The notes below the pieces were generated by a model. The model was not told the DNA's origin. It searched no databases and saw nothing but the letters and a program-made list of their open reading frames with translations. The translations under genes were made by a program, and so were the position numbers. 64,000 bases of DNA from Atrichornis clamosus. Its lineage: Eukaryota; Chordata; Aves; Passeriformes; Menuridae. Of this stretch, positions 1-10,358 are shown piece by piece (the first letter of the stretch is position 1; each line of letters starts with the position of its first letter). The stretch is from positions 62,001-126,000 of the forward strand of contig WBMZ01000358.1 in NCBI GenBank assembly GCA_013400975.1. The letters run 5' to 3'.

Positions 1-3000
1 TGCTTATAAACTGAGTACAGCTGTAGCAGATGGTACTCATACCAAGGTGGAGAAGACCTTCATACACTACATGGGACTCATTATGCCTGTCTTGGAAGAA
101 TAAAAACAGCGGCTGGATATGGCATTAGCTAGAGATATCTTCAAAGCTTAAGCTGCCAAGCCGTTATGGCTAGTGCCTGAAGATTAAACCTTCTCAGGTA
201 GCTCCCATTAGGACCCAACTATTCTTTGGAATGTGCTCAGAGCATATATTACACCACATGAAATACTATGTATTGAAATAAGTAAGCAGGATAATTTCCA
301 GGCTGCTAATGCAAAGACATGTAAGCATAATAATTTCTAAAATAAGGTTCAAGCAATACATGTGCAATAGAGTCCATGCAATTTCAATGAAATTACACTT
401 GTGACTCCCGAAAACTTCAACACTCACAAATGTCAGTGTTCACATATATGTCTGTATCTGATCACAGACATATTTCTGCATCAGCTGAAGCAGATTTCTG
501 TCCTCACCCTGATCTCATAATTTGAATGACTCAATCACCAGAGTGCATCTTCAGTCATGTAACTAAATCTGCACTTGTCACACACTGAGGAGGAATTGAC
601 ATTTTAGCCATCTTATGGACGCTGTTGCCCAAACGTGATGAGGAGAACTTATAAACTCCAGTATATGAGTGCTCTGTAAGCCCTGAATGGCCCGGGCTCC
701 CACACTGTGCCATTTGCATGTGGCAGATGGGTCTGCTTTTGCTGCCACTGTGGGTGTGCAGAACAGAATTTAGCGATGTTTGAAATCTAAGACGAGATCC
801 AAATTTTGCAGCTCCTGCCGTCCTATTCTTACCATCTTCATTCATCTTGACCAGTTTAAATCTCTGTCCTCCCTGCTGAGTCCTGCAGGAGATCATGCTT
901 TTCACCTGAATACTCCTTTAACACAGACATCCTCTGATTCCATCTCTCACTTTCTAGTGTGAATTGTCATAATGCAAAAGTATACAGTATTTTAGATCTG
1001 TGTTTAAAATATAAACTGCCAGCTTCCATCACACTGAAGCCCTAAGGGTTTTTTTAGGATCAGGCTGCTACTGCCAGAAATAGGATGCTGCAATTGAATC
1101 TGTGTTAGGTTGTTATATTCTGCACTACACCAGCCTTCCAAGTTGGGCATATTTACATGTACATCTGATGACATCTAATGTATTCATACAGCTAAAATAA
1201 AATTTTCCTGATCACATGCAGGCTCTGATGAATTCCTTTCCTTCCGCTAAGCTCCACATATCATATTGAATTCCTGCAGCAGTTCACATTGTGGATCAGA
1301 GTGATGCACACATCATATATCTGTGGGTAAGTACAAATATACACTTTTCTCTGACTTCAACAATAAATCAACTATGTGTGATAGCTAAAATTATGCTGGT
1401 TTCTATTAGTTGTCAGATGAAAAGAATATTTTCCATTGCTTTTTTATTCCATTTCCAATCTCAATTAAACATAGAGTAATCTAGTTCATCTGTATTGTGT
1501 CAGGGATTAGAAGTGTTGTTTTAGGCTTTGTGTTTGAGGGTATTTGTATGAAAGACAACAGTACAGATTGGCAGGAAAACTCACTGACCTGGTACTAATG
1601 CGTTATAATGAAACTGCTGTTCATTGACAGTAAAAAATATATACAGGAAACACTAGAATTAAGAATTCTTATGTAAAAGGAAGAAAACAAGCTTAACTTG
1701 TTCTCATAAGAGTCTTAGTAATTTTCCTCTTATCCCTAGGTAATCACTGGAAGGAGTTGCCTATGTAGAGACACTTTAAGTGAGCTCTGAACCTACTACT
1801 TAAAGCAGGACAAAGCATCTTCCTTAGATTCTGCAAAAGAATGAAGAATTAAGTGACACATTTCTGCTCAATAAAGAAAACTGTAATGAATTTAAAGGAA
1901 ATGATAGATTTTATCATTTTATGCAAAGTCTGCCGATGAGCATCTGGGTTTCGCTGGCATACAGATTATTGATGGTCCATACTTATTAAGATTTCTGGTC
2001 TCTTTGTTCACAGAAGTAAATCACACAGCAGAAGGAATTAAAAAGAGCACTAAAATTAATTTTAATGTTTTCCTGAAATGCTTTATGAATTCTTATATCT
2101 TATGGGCAGATGGAACGATTCAAAGTCTTATTTTCTAAAGGTATTTCATTATTTTATTGGTTATGAAAACTCCCTACCTTTCACTAGTCAGCAAAGACAG
2201 CTTTTGCTGTGTGCTGTGAACTACTGAGGAAGACTCCCAAGGAGCAGAAAAAGATAGAAATATTGATACCTCGCAATGGTAATATCTTGATGGCACTTCT
2301 GACATTCTTTCATAGTTTCAGATGTCACATGTGAACTGAAGTTCCACACAAGGCACTTAAAACATTTTTTTAAACTTAACACATTTGAATGCACTGGAAG
2401 TTAAAATTAACAAAGCATGGGGGTTTTTGGGTAAGCAATTCTGTTTAAGGAGAGGCCTACAAATTATTTCATGAGCTGCTCAACAATCCCATTCTTCTTT
2501 GAGTCTTTTCTCAAATACATCACACTACTGTATCTGAAAATTTTCATTTTCTTCCCTCAAGAAAGCTAAACTTAGACTTTTTATCTAATTCCCAGAAGAT
2601 ATACTGTTTCAACAGGATCTTTCCTTCTCAGGTGACCAAGACTGATGAACAATATACCTGAATGCACTTGACTGAAGCATGGATGCCTGAAACATGGAAA
2701 TTAATCACCCAAATAAAAGAAGAAGCCTGGAAAAGCACTGTACAGGACAAAAACAGCACTGAGACCCCATAGAAGTTAAGAACTTCTCTTACAGAAAATG
2801 CTCCTCACTCAAATAATTTGCATGTTTTCCCTTCCATTATTTCAGCTCTTAAAACTGATTTTATTCCATTTTCCTGATCTGTGTCCATCTCTTCTATCCT
2901 AAACGCTGAACCTTCTGTCCCTTGTTATTTCTGATTCTATTACTCTATGACATTTTGCTATATATTTTATTTTCTTTATGTTTCCATCAAAATAGCATGA

Positions 3001-5365
3001 CACCAAATACAAGGACTCTCAAGAATTAAACTATCTTCCTTAAAGACAAGGATGTAACAACTAAGCAAGTGACCAGGTATTGCAAAAACAGTGATGTGAA
3101 GAAAGAAGACCCTTGGCATGGTAGTAAAAAGGTCATAGGAACCCACCTCAAGCAGTGGTGTTTGGATACTCAGGAGTCCTTTTTTATTTCTAGCATCAGC
3201 AGCCAACCCAAACACACTGCCTGGACTGGGACTTCTGGTTTACTCATATCTGGACTCTTGACATGATAGATAAGAGCATAATCTTTCTGCATTCACTTTA
3301 CTCTGATCCAGTCTACCAGTCTTTCTCTTGAAAAAAATCACTAACGGAGATATGTACCTTAAAATAAAAGAATTAAAAGAGAAACAGAATGAAAGACTTT
3401 ATTTCTTGAAAAAAAGAAAAATATTAATTTTTCTTTTCTTCTGCAGTCTCTTTCCCACCCATGGCACTTTGTATGAAATTATGGGTTATCACCGTTTCCT
3501 TATTTAGCTAGCACAGGAGTGGAGCTGTTCTGTCACACAGGAATGTGCTGTACCTGTAGGAGGGCACTACAAAATATGATTCAAGGTGGCATTTTTCTCT
3601 AGGCTCACTGCTTGTGTTTCAGACAAGCATGCAGTAATCACAGAATACTTAAGCTTTACACACATGTAGTGCTGCCTTGAAACTAGTGAGGAATAGTGAG
3701 AAAGAAATGAGAAATACATCTCTTTGAGACACTAGGAGCGTCTGTTTTCTTTGAATTTGGATGGTCATTTTGACAGCTTTTAACATGTTGATGTTCATAG
3801 AGTTTTCCAGTTTCCTAGAAAGCAGGCGATTACAGAACAAGATACCATCGACTGAACCAACAGAAGTCTGGCTAAAGATGCAATCTCTGGGATATTGCCA
3901 TGATACACAGGACAGAACTGTGACTCTTTTGCCTGAGTGAACAGTGGCAACACAGTTCCTACAATCCCTCTAGTCATATTGAAGGAAAACAGAAATGTTA
4001 TCTCCTGATTTTCAAATCAGTTTTTTTCTCAGTTTCACAGGTTTAAGAATCAGCTTTAAAACTGCTCTAAAGAACTGGACATTAACGTAGACACTCCTAG
4101 ATAATTCTATGCAAGCACAAAAGCTGTACCAAGCCATTAGATATGAATTTCAACATGTTAATTTCTCACTTTATACCTCAGTGCTTGTCATTGGCCCAGA
4201 AAAGTAGGCTTTGGCCAGAAATACTCTCCTGAAAATTCTATCATTCCCCATTTATACCTTCCAGACCACTCTGTGATTCTTCTACCCATGATTAGAGAGA
4301 AACCTAAAAGACTCAGATCAGTCTGCTTGTGGATTCCCAGAAGGTGTCTCCCAAAGAACAGTGTGGATGACCTTGGTGGTTATGAGTATACTGCAACCTA
4401 AAGGAGTAATCTTGGGCAAGTCACTGAGGCACCTTGCAGAGGTCCTGAAGCATCCACCATGCAGGGCATCTCCATGCTGCAGTAGACCACAAGGCAGAGA
4501 CACCACCTTGGATGCAGAACAAATCTCTCTGTTCACTGCATTTACACTAAAGATGTTACATGTGACAGGAGTGGCATGGCAGGAGGGAAGTAAGCAGTTT
4601 TAAATAGTTCTGAAGAAGTCAAAGTGCTTGCTTGAACTCCTGTGCCTTAGATTGCTGGACCATCTAATTCCTCTGGGCCAGCCCACAGTGCTATTCCTAG
4701 TAAGGAGTTTAGATATGATCAATTGAGCTTGAAGAGAGCAGATAACAGCCTGTCTGTGATGGCAAAGGTTAATTTAACAGAATATGTGAGGGATGTGGAT
4801 AGGTGATGTCATAGTTACTCAAATAATTACCTGTCTGTTCACCCCTATGTCAGCTTGCCTGTCTAAACTTCGATGATCAAATCATAGTTCCTTTCCTCAG
4901 TTAGTATTTTTTAATTATAACTCATTATAGAGTGGATGTGTACACTGAACCTGGCTTACAGTCAATTAATTTTCCAAAGAATTAATACTGTTTTACATTT
5001 GCTATGCATACAGTTTTCTCCTGCAGCAATCAAATTTAAGAACTGAAGGAACACCAAAAAAAAAATTTAATAGCCCTAACACGTGAAACCAAAATCTGTA
5101 GTACTTCTTAAATAATGTTTGTGTAATTGTTGTGTAAACTTATCTAACAAATGAAATGCAGTGGTAAACAGAATTGAACTGGGATTTGACATAGAAAAGA
5201 AAATATGAGAGAAATTCCATGATGCAAAGAAATAATAATATCTATGTCTGCAATGTATCCCACCTGCCACTGAACAGTGCCATGGTTTCAGGGTCTGGAC
5301 ACCATAAGAATTACTGACCCTTGGCACACACCTGGTAAGCAGGCAGCCAAGAAGCAGAGGTGGAT
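1..5365. other. Unassigned AT-rich non-coding DNA
   Basis: No gene, structural RNA or recognisable transposon was seen. The open frames here are 60-83 codons, lie on both strands, show no protein-family motif and are what chance predicts in AT-rich DNA. A run of ten A residues lies at 5056-5065. The stretch may be intergenic or intronic, and it could hold old repeats too diverged to recognise by eye. Confidence 0.6.
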
Positions 5366-5630
5366 CATAGAATGGTTTGGGTTGGGAGAGGACCTTAAAA
5401 ATTATCTAGTTCCTAAACCCCAGCCACGGGCAGGGACACTTTTCACTAGACCAGGTTGCTCAAAGCCCCATCCAACCTGGCCTTGAACTCATAGAGGGAT
5501 GGGGCATCCACAGCTACTATGGGAAATCTGTTCCTGTGTCTCACCACCCTCACAGTCAAGAATTTCTTCCTAATCTCTAATCTAAATTTAACACATGCTG
5601 TCATGCTGAAGTCATTTGTTTCTGACATGA
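5366..5630 (-). mobile_element. CR1 LINE fragment, 3' end (minus strand)
   Basis: Read on the minus strand this is the end of a CR1 non-LTR retrotransposon. It holds the last part of ORF2 followed by the short 3' tail, whose complement at 5366-5400 reads AGAATGGTTTGGGTTGG followed by an AGGACCTT-like block. CR1 copies are usually truncated at the 5' end because reverse transcription starts at the 3' end of the RNA, and this copy fits that pattern. The left edge is clear. The right edge is approximate, because similarity fades around 5600-5630. The copy is probably old and immobile. Confidence 0.9.
5446..5628 (-). pseudogene. CR1 ORF2 C-terminal remnant
   Basis: This 60-codon open frame encodes the extreme C-terminus of CR1 ORF2, downstream of the reverse-transcriptase domain. 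Recognisable blocks are RKKFLTVRVVRHRNRFP, then VDAPSLYEFKARLDGALSNL, which is the usual end of ORF2 in CR1 elements. The frame has stayed open across the segment, but the upstream endonuclease and polymerase are missing, so it cannot encode an active enzyme. It is a fossil open by chance, not a host gene. Confidence 0.85.
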
Positions 5631-7527
5631 TATCTGTGTTTTAGCAATCCCCACAGAGGCTGGGAACTCAGGTACATTTCCATGTAATCCCCTGCTACAA
5701 TCCCTTTTGTCAACCTACCCTGGACTTCAAGCTGTGTATGGGAGGTCCTTTAGAACCCATTCCCACTGAGTTTTGGTAAGGTTATAAATGCCCTGTTTGT
5801 ATGCAGTTTAGTGCAGTGTGTGTGGTTTTTTTATGATTATGACAAATACTAGAGGCACGTGATCTTCTAGAGACAGTGGCTGCTCCCACCTCTAATTAAT
5901 TTGACTGAGAGCTGCAATAGTGGGTGGAAAAATAAGGCTCCGGTAAACCTTTCTGCACTAAATGGCTAGAGGTTGGCTGCCTGCAAGGTTGACATTAAAT
6001 AAATTATACATATGGTCCTTTACCTGGAAATGAACGTAAGAGACATATTTGCTACATGCTGTTGCCCTCTAGATTTGCAAGCTGTTGTTTCTGAAGTTGT
6101 CAGGTAGAACACATTTTATGTAAGACTAAACATCATTCACGCAGTTTTGGATCAGTTCAGTTTCTGTGAAAACTTTCTCTTTCCTACTGCACTGATGCTC
6201 TGTCCTCTGGGCTGTGACAGACTGGGCACTGTCACTTCAGTGCTCCCTGACACCAGGGCCACAGAGCCAGTCCTCTCACTTCCACACTTAACCAGCCCTC
6301 TCAAGGGCCAGGCATTGTTCCTAGTGCTCTCAAAAGAACACAGCATGAGAAGGCAGAATTAACTAGATAGTAAGGAAGACACCTGATATCAAGTGGAAAT
6401 GAAAAAGGAAAATCTAATGACCACAGAGTCAGAAACTCAGTGATATAATAGTATTCTCCAAGTACCCATCTTGTTACAGATGGGTAATTACTTTTAGAAC
6501 AACATTGCTAACACATTTTTTTTCATTCAGGAAATAATTACTTTGATTCAAAACACTGGCTGTCTGACAATGGAATGCCTACTGCAACACCTGCAGACCA
6601 GGAATGGACAGCTGCATTTGTCTTGTAGCACTGCTGATCAGGCTTCTGCAACTGTCAGATCTTTGACTGAGACTGAGGGGACAGGTTGCCATCACGATTT
6701 TAAGGTCTGTTTTCCTCTCTACTTGCTGCTGTAGTCTCAGTTCCTCCCTCACCTCTTACGACTCCAAAATACATTGATGGCAGTAACAGCAAATACAAAG
6801 AGAAACTTCCAGATAATCAACTGATGTAAATTAATGTATTATTATAGTCAGTTGAGCTCTTTAAATATATGCAAGATGAAAATTAACCCTGAATCTGATC
6901 AAAAGCTAATTAGCATTTGATATTATCTGCAATTATTATGTGAGAAACTAAATTCAAAAAGGAAATTGCAGACTAGACTAACCTATCATGTTCAGGTTTG
7001 CAGTTCTCAGCCACCCAGTGTCCCTTCTTTAAAAAGACATTTAAGCATGCACATATTTCTGGTTGATTTTACTGTACTTTCAAGAATAATAAAAGAATAG
7101 AAACATAATTTTATAAACGGGGTGGAAACGATGGAAGAAAAAAATCACTTTCTTCTACGAAGAATATGTGTTGTACTGAAGAATTGTATAATATAGAAAA
7201 AATGGACCAAGATCAAGGGCAAAAATAATCTCACTTTAATCAATACACTGACAAGCTAAATTTGATGGCAATAGCCTTCACAGAGCCTGTCCTCCAAATG
7301 AACAGCAAATTTTCTCTAAAGGCCTTGTGGAATTATGGGCATATTCAGTGTACATAATTGTTTCCCTGGAATAGAAATCTCCAGGGATGATCAGCTTTAT
7401 CAAGTGCACATGCAGCTATACTCTCTTATGTCACTTTCTTCTACAGATAGGTGGAGTGCTGTTTAAATTCATGTAGTTTGATCCTAAAGTATAATGATGA
7501 ATCGTCATTCTTATAAATAAGGATCTA
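5631..7527. other. Unassigned non-coding DNA
   Basis: No gene or recognisable repeat was seen between the CR1 fragment and the LTR. Open frames are at most 71 codons and lack family motifs. A moderately GC-richer patch lies at about 6190-6310. Confidence 0.55.
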
Positions 7528-8100
7528 TGCTGGTATTGGCTGGGCTAGAGTTAATTTTCTTCCCAGTAGCTGGTGTGGGGCTGTTTTTTGGGTTTGTGCT
7601 AGTAACAGTGGGATGTTTTTGCTATTGCTGATCAACACTTGCACAGAGTCAAGGCTGTTTCTGCTCCTCACCCCACCCCACCAGTGAGTGTGTGTGCATG
7701 AGAAGCTGGGAGGTGACACAGCTGGGACAGCTGACCCCAGCTGAACCAGGGGATACTCCAGATCATATGGCATCATGCTCAGCATACAAAGCTGTGGTGA
7801 AGAGGAAGACAGCGGGACATGAGGAGCGATGGTGTTTGTCTTCCCAAGTCACGGCTACTTGTGATGGAGTTGTGCTTTCCAGAGGGTCGCTGAACCTGCC
7901 TGCCCATGTTAAGTGCTGAATGAATTCCTTGTTTTGCTTTGCTTGCATGTGCAGCTTTTGTTTTCCCTATTAAATATTTGTCTTTATCTCAAACCACGAG
8001 TTTTCTCAATTTTAATCTTCCAATTCTTCATCCAGACATGGGGTGAGGATGAGCAAGCACCTGCACAGGGCTGAGCTGTAGTCTGGGGTTAAATCATGTA
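7528..8100 (+). mobile_element. Solo LTR of an endogenous retrovirus (ERVL-like, songbird type)
   Basis: The segment starts TGCTGGTATTGGCTGG and runs to a GGGGTTAAATCATGTA end. This is the order of blocks I know from an abundant songbird retroviral LTR: a block with ATTGCTGATCAACACTTGCA, a block around GCTGGGAGGTGACACAGC, a degraded TATA-like site (CATACAAAG, about 7783-7791), a GTCTTCCCAAGTCACGG block and a polyadenylation signal ATTAAA at 7969-7974. The canonical terminal CA appears as TA. No internal gag, pol or env sequence flanks it, so it is a solo LTR, normally produced when the two LTRs of a provirus recombine. No matching target-site duplication could be confirmed (ATCTA on the left, AGCAG on the right). 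The family label is from memory. Confidence 0.8.
7783..7974 (+). promoter_or_regulatory. LTR promoter and polyadenylation signals (degraded)
   Basis: Within the LTR, CATACAAAG at about 7783-7791 stands where the family carries a TATA box (CATATAAAG), and ATTAAA at 7969-7974 is the likely polyadenylation signal. The T-to-C change in the TATA element should weaken initiation. These are positional inferences from the LTR layout. Confidence 0.45.
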
Positions 8101-8594
8101 AGCAGGAGAATTCATGAGGACAGGCACCCTGTACTTGAGAACTTTATAGAAATGCTTCCTTTATAATAGACTCTGCAATCTGAATGATTTTTATTGTTTT
8201 AAAATGCAGTATGAATTGAGATTAGAAGACAGGAAGTCAAATAATCATTTGTAGGGAACTGAAGAGGAACCTTGAAGAATCAGTTAAGATTTGCTGCAGA
8301 TCACAATGAAGTTATGAATTTATTAAAGTTAAAATGCATTTTTCAGACATTGCAAAAAGACAGACATGACACTTGAAGTGTGGTTTAACTGGTGGCAATT
8401 GCATTACTGTAACACAACCAGGAAAGTACATCTTTACTATTTGCCCTGCACTCATCTATTTTGTCTTCTTTCTTACCCAGTTGCCTCCAAAACTTTGAAG
8501 CCCTTGTACTGTCAAAAATGAAGAACATGTTCTTCTTCATTGTTAATATAACATGGTTGTCATCCACATTTAGAGGACTTCTTTGCCTTATTCT
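8101..8594. other. Unassigned spacer between LTR and CR1
   Basis: This is AT-rich sequence without a recognisable gene or repeat. The only open frame of note is a 60-codon minus-strand frame at 8385-8567 with no family motif. Confidence 0.5.
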
Positions 8595-8629
8595 ATTCTG
8601 AGATTCCTAAAAAACTGGATGACAACTTT

Positions 8630-8998
8630 ATGGAACAGGTCCTAAGGGAGCTGACTGGGAAAGATGCCCTCCTTGATCTGCTTGTCAACAGAGTGGATCT
8701 CGTGAACGAAGAGGAGATTGTTGGTCGTCTCGGCCACAGTGACCACAAAGTGATCGAGTTTAAAATCTCTGTTGACAGGAGGAAAAGTGCCAGCAAAATC
8801 TCAGCTCTGGACATGAGGAGAGCAGACTTCAGGCTTCTCCAGGAATTAGTAAGTAAGGTCCCCTGGGAAAATGTTTCTGCAGGTGCTGGAGTCCATCAGT
8901 GCTGGTCATGTATTAAACATCACCTCCTAAGGGCACAGGAGCAGCAATTCCCAAATATAGGAAGTCAAACAGGCAAGGCAGAAGGCCAGCTTCACTGA
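8630..8998 (+). pseudogene. CR1 ORF2 endonuclease C-terminal remnant
   Basis: This 122-codon frame encodes the end of the AP-like endonuclease domain of CR1 ORF2 and the start of the linker. Early blocks are LLDLLVNRVDLV and GHSDHKVIEF; the latter contains the SDH motif whose D and H belong to the endonuclease active site. Further on, DMRRADFRLLQELVSKVPWE and HHLLRAQEQ match the normal linker. The N-terminal part, with the ITE and GDFN catalytic motifs, is missing through 5' truncation. The chosen methionine is internal to the original protein, so it is not a true start. It is a fossil. Confidence 0.9.
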
Positions 8999-9056
8999 AC
9001 AGGAATCTTCTCTTGGAAATAAGGCAANCTGAACAGGACTCTTGGAAATAAGGCAA
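8995..9056 (+). repeat. Imperfect tandem duplication flanking an ambiguous base
   Basis: A unit beginning CTGAACAGGA and ending TTGGAAATAAGGCAA occurs at 8995-9027 and again at 9029-9056, with a single N (9028) between the copies. The second copy is 5 bp shorter in its middle. The duplication lies inside the CR1 linker and adds to the frame damage there. The N at the junction suggests the assembler or polisher could not resolve copy number, so the duplication may be real or an artefact. Confidence 0.7.
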
Positions 9057-9509
9057 AAAGGATGATGTATGCCCAGTGCAAGCAAGGTCAGGTGACATGG
9101 GAAGAACACAGAGACACTGCTGGCCACTGTGGGGAGAAAATTCACGCAGCTAAAGCTGAACTGGAGTTGAGGCTGACCAGAACTTTGGGGGACAGTACAA
9201 AGAGTTTTTTTCAAATATATTAATGGCAACGCAGTGTAATAACATCAGCCTATTAAAAACAGGGACATGAAAAATGCACAGCTGTTTAACACATTCTTTG
9301 CCTCAGTCTTCAGCATGAATGATGGACCAAGGGGGTCTCAGTGCCTTGAGCTGGAGGATCATGGCTGTGAGAATGATTACCTTTCAGTTGACCCTGAAGT
9401 TGTGTGGGATCTGCTGCTCCTGCTGGATCCCTACTAATCTGTGGAGCCTGATGACATTCATACCAGAATCCTCAAAGAGCTGGATGATGTCATTGTAAAA
9501 CCTCTCTAG

Positions 9510-9734
9510 ATGATTTTTCTACAGTCTTGGGGATCTGGAGAGGTCCCAGCTGACTGGAAGCTGGTGAACAATGTCCCAATTTTCAAGAAGGGCAAGAAGG
9601 AAAACCCTGGAAACTACAGTCCTGTTAGTTTCACTTCTGTGCTTGGTAAGATTGTGGAGAAGATTTTTCTGGGAAGTATTGAAAAATACCGAGAGACAGT
9701 GCAGTCATTGGTCACAGTCAGTATGGCTTCATGA
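9510..9734 (+). pseudogene. CR1 reverse transcriptase N-terminal remnant
   Basis: This frame reads through the conserved start of the CR1 RT domain: SWGSGEVPADWKLVN, then VPIFKKGKKENPGNYSPVSF and SVLGKIVEKIFLGSIEKY. These correspond to RT motifs 0-2, including the usual NYRPVSLTS block (here NYSPVSF). The frame breaks after about 75 codons, and the continuation (CLSNLISFR) lies in another frame at 9738-9771. It is a broken fragment of a transposon polymerase, not a host gene. Confidence 0.9.
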
Positions 9735-9804
9735 GAAGTCCTGCTTATCAAACTTAATTTCCTTTCGTTAGAAGGTAATTCACCTAGCTGATCAAGGGAA
9801 GCCA

Positions 9805-10163
9805 GTTGTAATATTTTTGGATTTCAGTAAAGCTTTCAATGTTGTCTCTCACAGGATTCTTCTGGACTAAATGTCCAGAATTCAGCTGAAAAAACACATA
9901 ATGTGATGCGTGAGCAACTGGCTCACGGGTCAGGCACAAAGGGTTACAGTGAATGGGGTGACATCAGACCAGGGACCTGTCTGTCACTACTGGGGTTTCC
10001 CAGGCCTCCATCCTCAGCCTTGTACTCGTCAATATTTTTACAAATGACTTGGACACAGGACTGGAAGAGATTTTGAGCAAGTTCACAGGCAATGCAAGAC
10101 TGGGGGGAGCTGCTGACTCCCTCGAAGGCAGGGAGGCCCTGAAGAGAGACCTCGACAAATGAG
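9805..10163 (+). pseudogene. CR1 reverse transcriptase palm remnant with lost catalytic motif
   Basis: The RT palm can be followed in pieces. FLDFSKAFNVVSH at 9814-9852 is motif A and keeps its metal-binding aspartate (9820-9822). A stop follows shortly after. Then NIFTNDLDTGLEEILSK (from 10031) leads into motif C, where CR1 normally has F-A-D-D; here codons 10082-10093 read F-T-G-N, so both catalytic aspartates are gone. The next block (DSLEGREALKRDLDK) ends at a stop near 10161. With motif C destroyed the enzyme would be inactive even if the frame were open. Confidence 0.88.
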
Positions 10164-10358
10164 AGGACCAGCCATATGAAGTTAAACAAGGGAAAGCACC
10201 AAGCCTGACAGAGTTCAAGAAGCGTTTGGACAATACTCTCAGGCACAAGGAGTGGGAGGCACTCTTGGGAATGGTGTTGCGCAAGGCCAAGAGTTGGACT
10301 TGATGATCCTTGTGGGTCCTTTCCAGCACAGCATATTTTGTGATTCTATGATTCTGTG

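Larger units (their letters stand above)
8595..10358 (+). mobile_element. CR1 LINE, 5'-truncated, internally deleted (plus strand)
   Basis: This is the longest CR1 copy in the window. In order it carries the C-terminal part of the ORF2 endonuclease (8630-8998), the linker, the start of the reverse transcriptase (9510-9734), the RT palm (9805-10160), and then an abrupt jump to the end of ORF2 and the 3' tail (10200-10358). The tail ends in GATTCTATGATTCTGTGA, the diagnostic CR1 terminus. The 5' end is truncated inside the endonuclease. About 10195-10205 marks an internal deletion that removes the RT thumb and most of the C-terminal region. Many stops and frameshifts interrupt the frame, especially 9180-9500. 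The 3' end belongs to the same subfamily as the element at 41097. It is not mobile. Confidence 0.93.

Noticed and set aside
9927..10329. Minus-strand open frames of 100-121 codons
   Set aside because: Antisense to the CR1 reverse transcriptase and tail; no independent motif.
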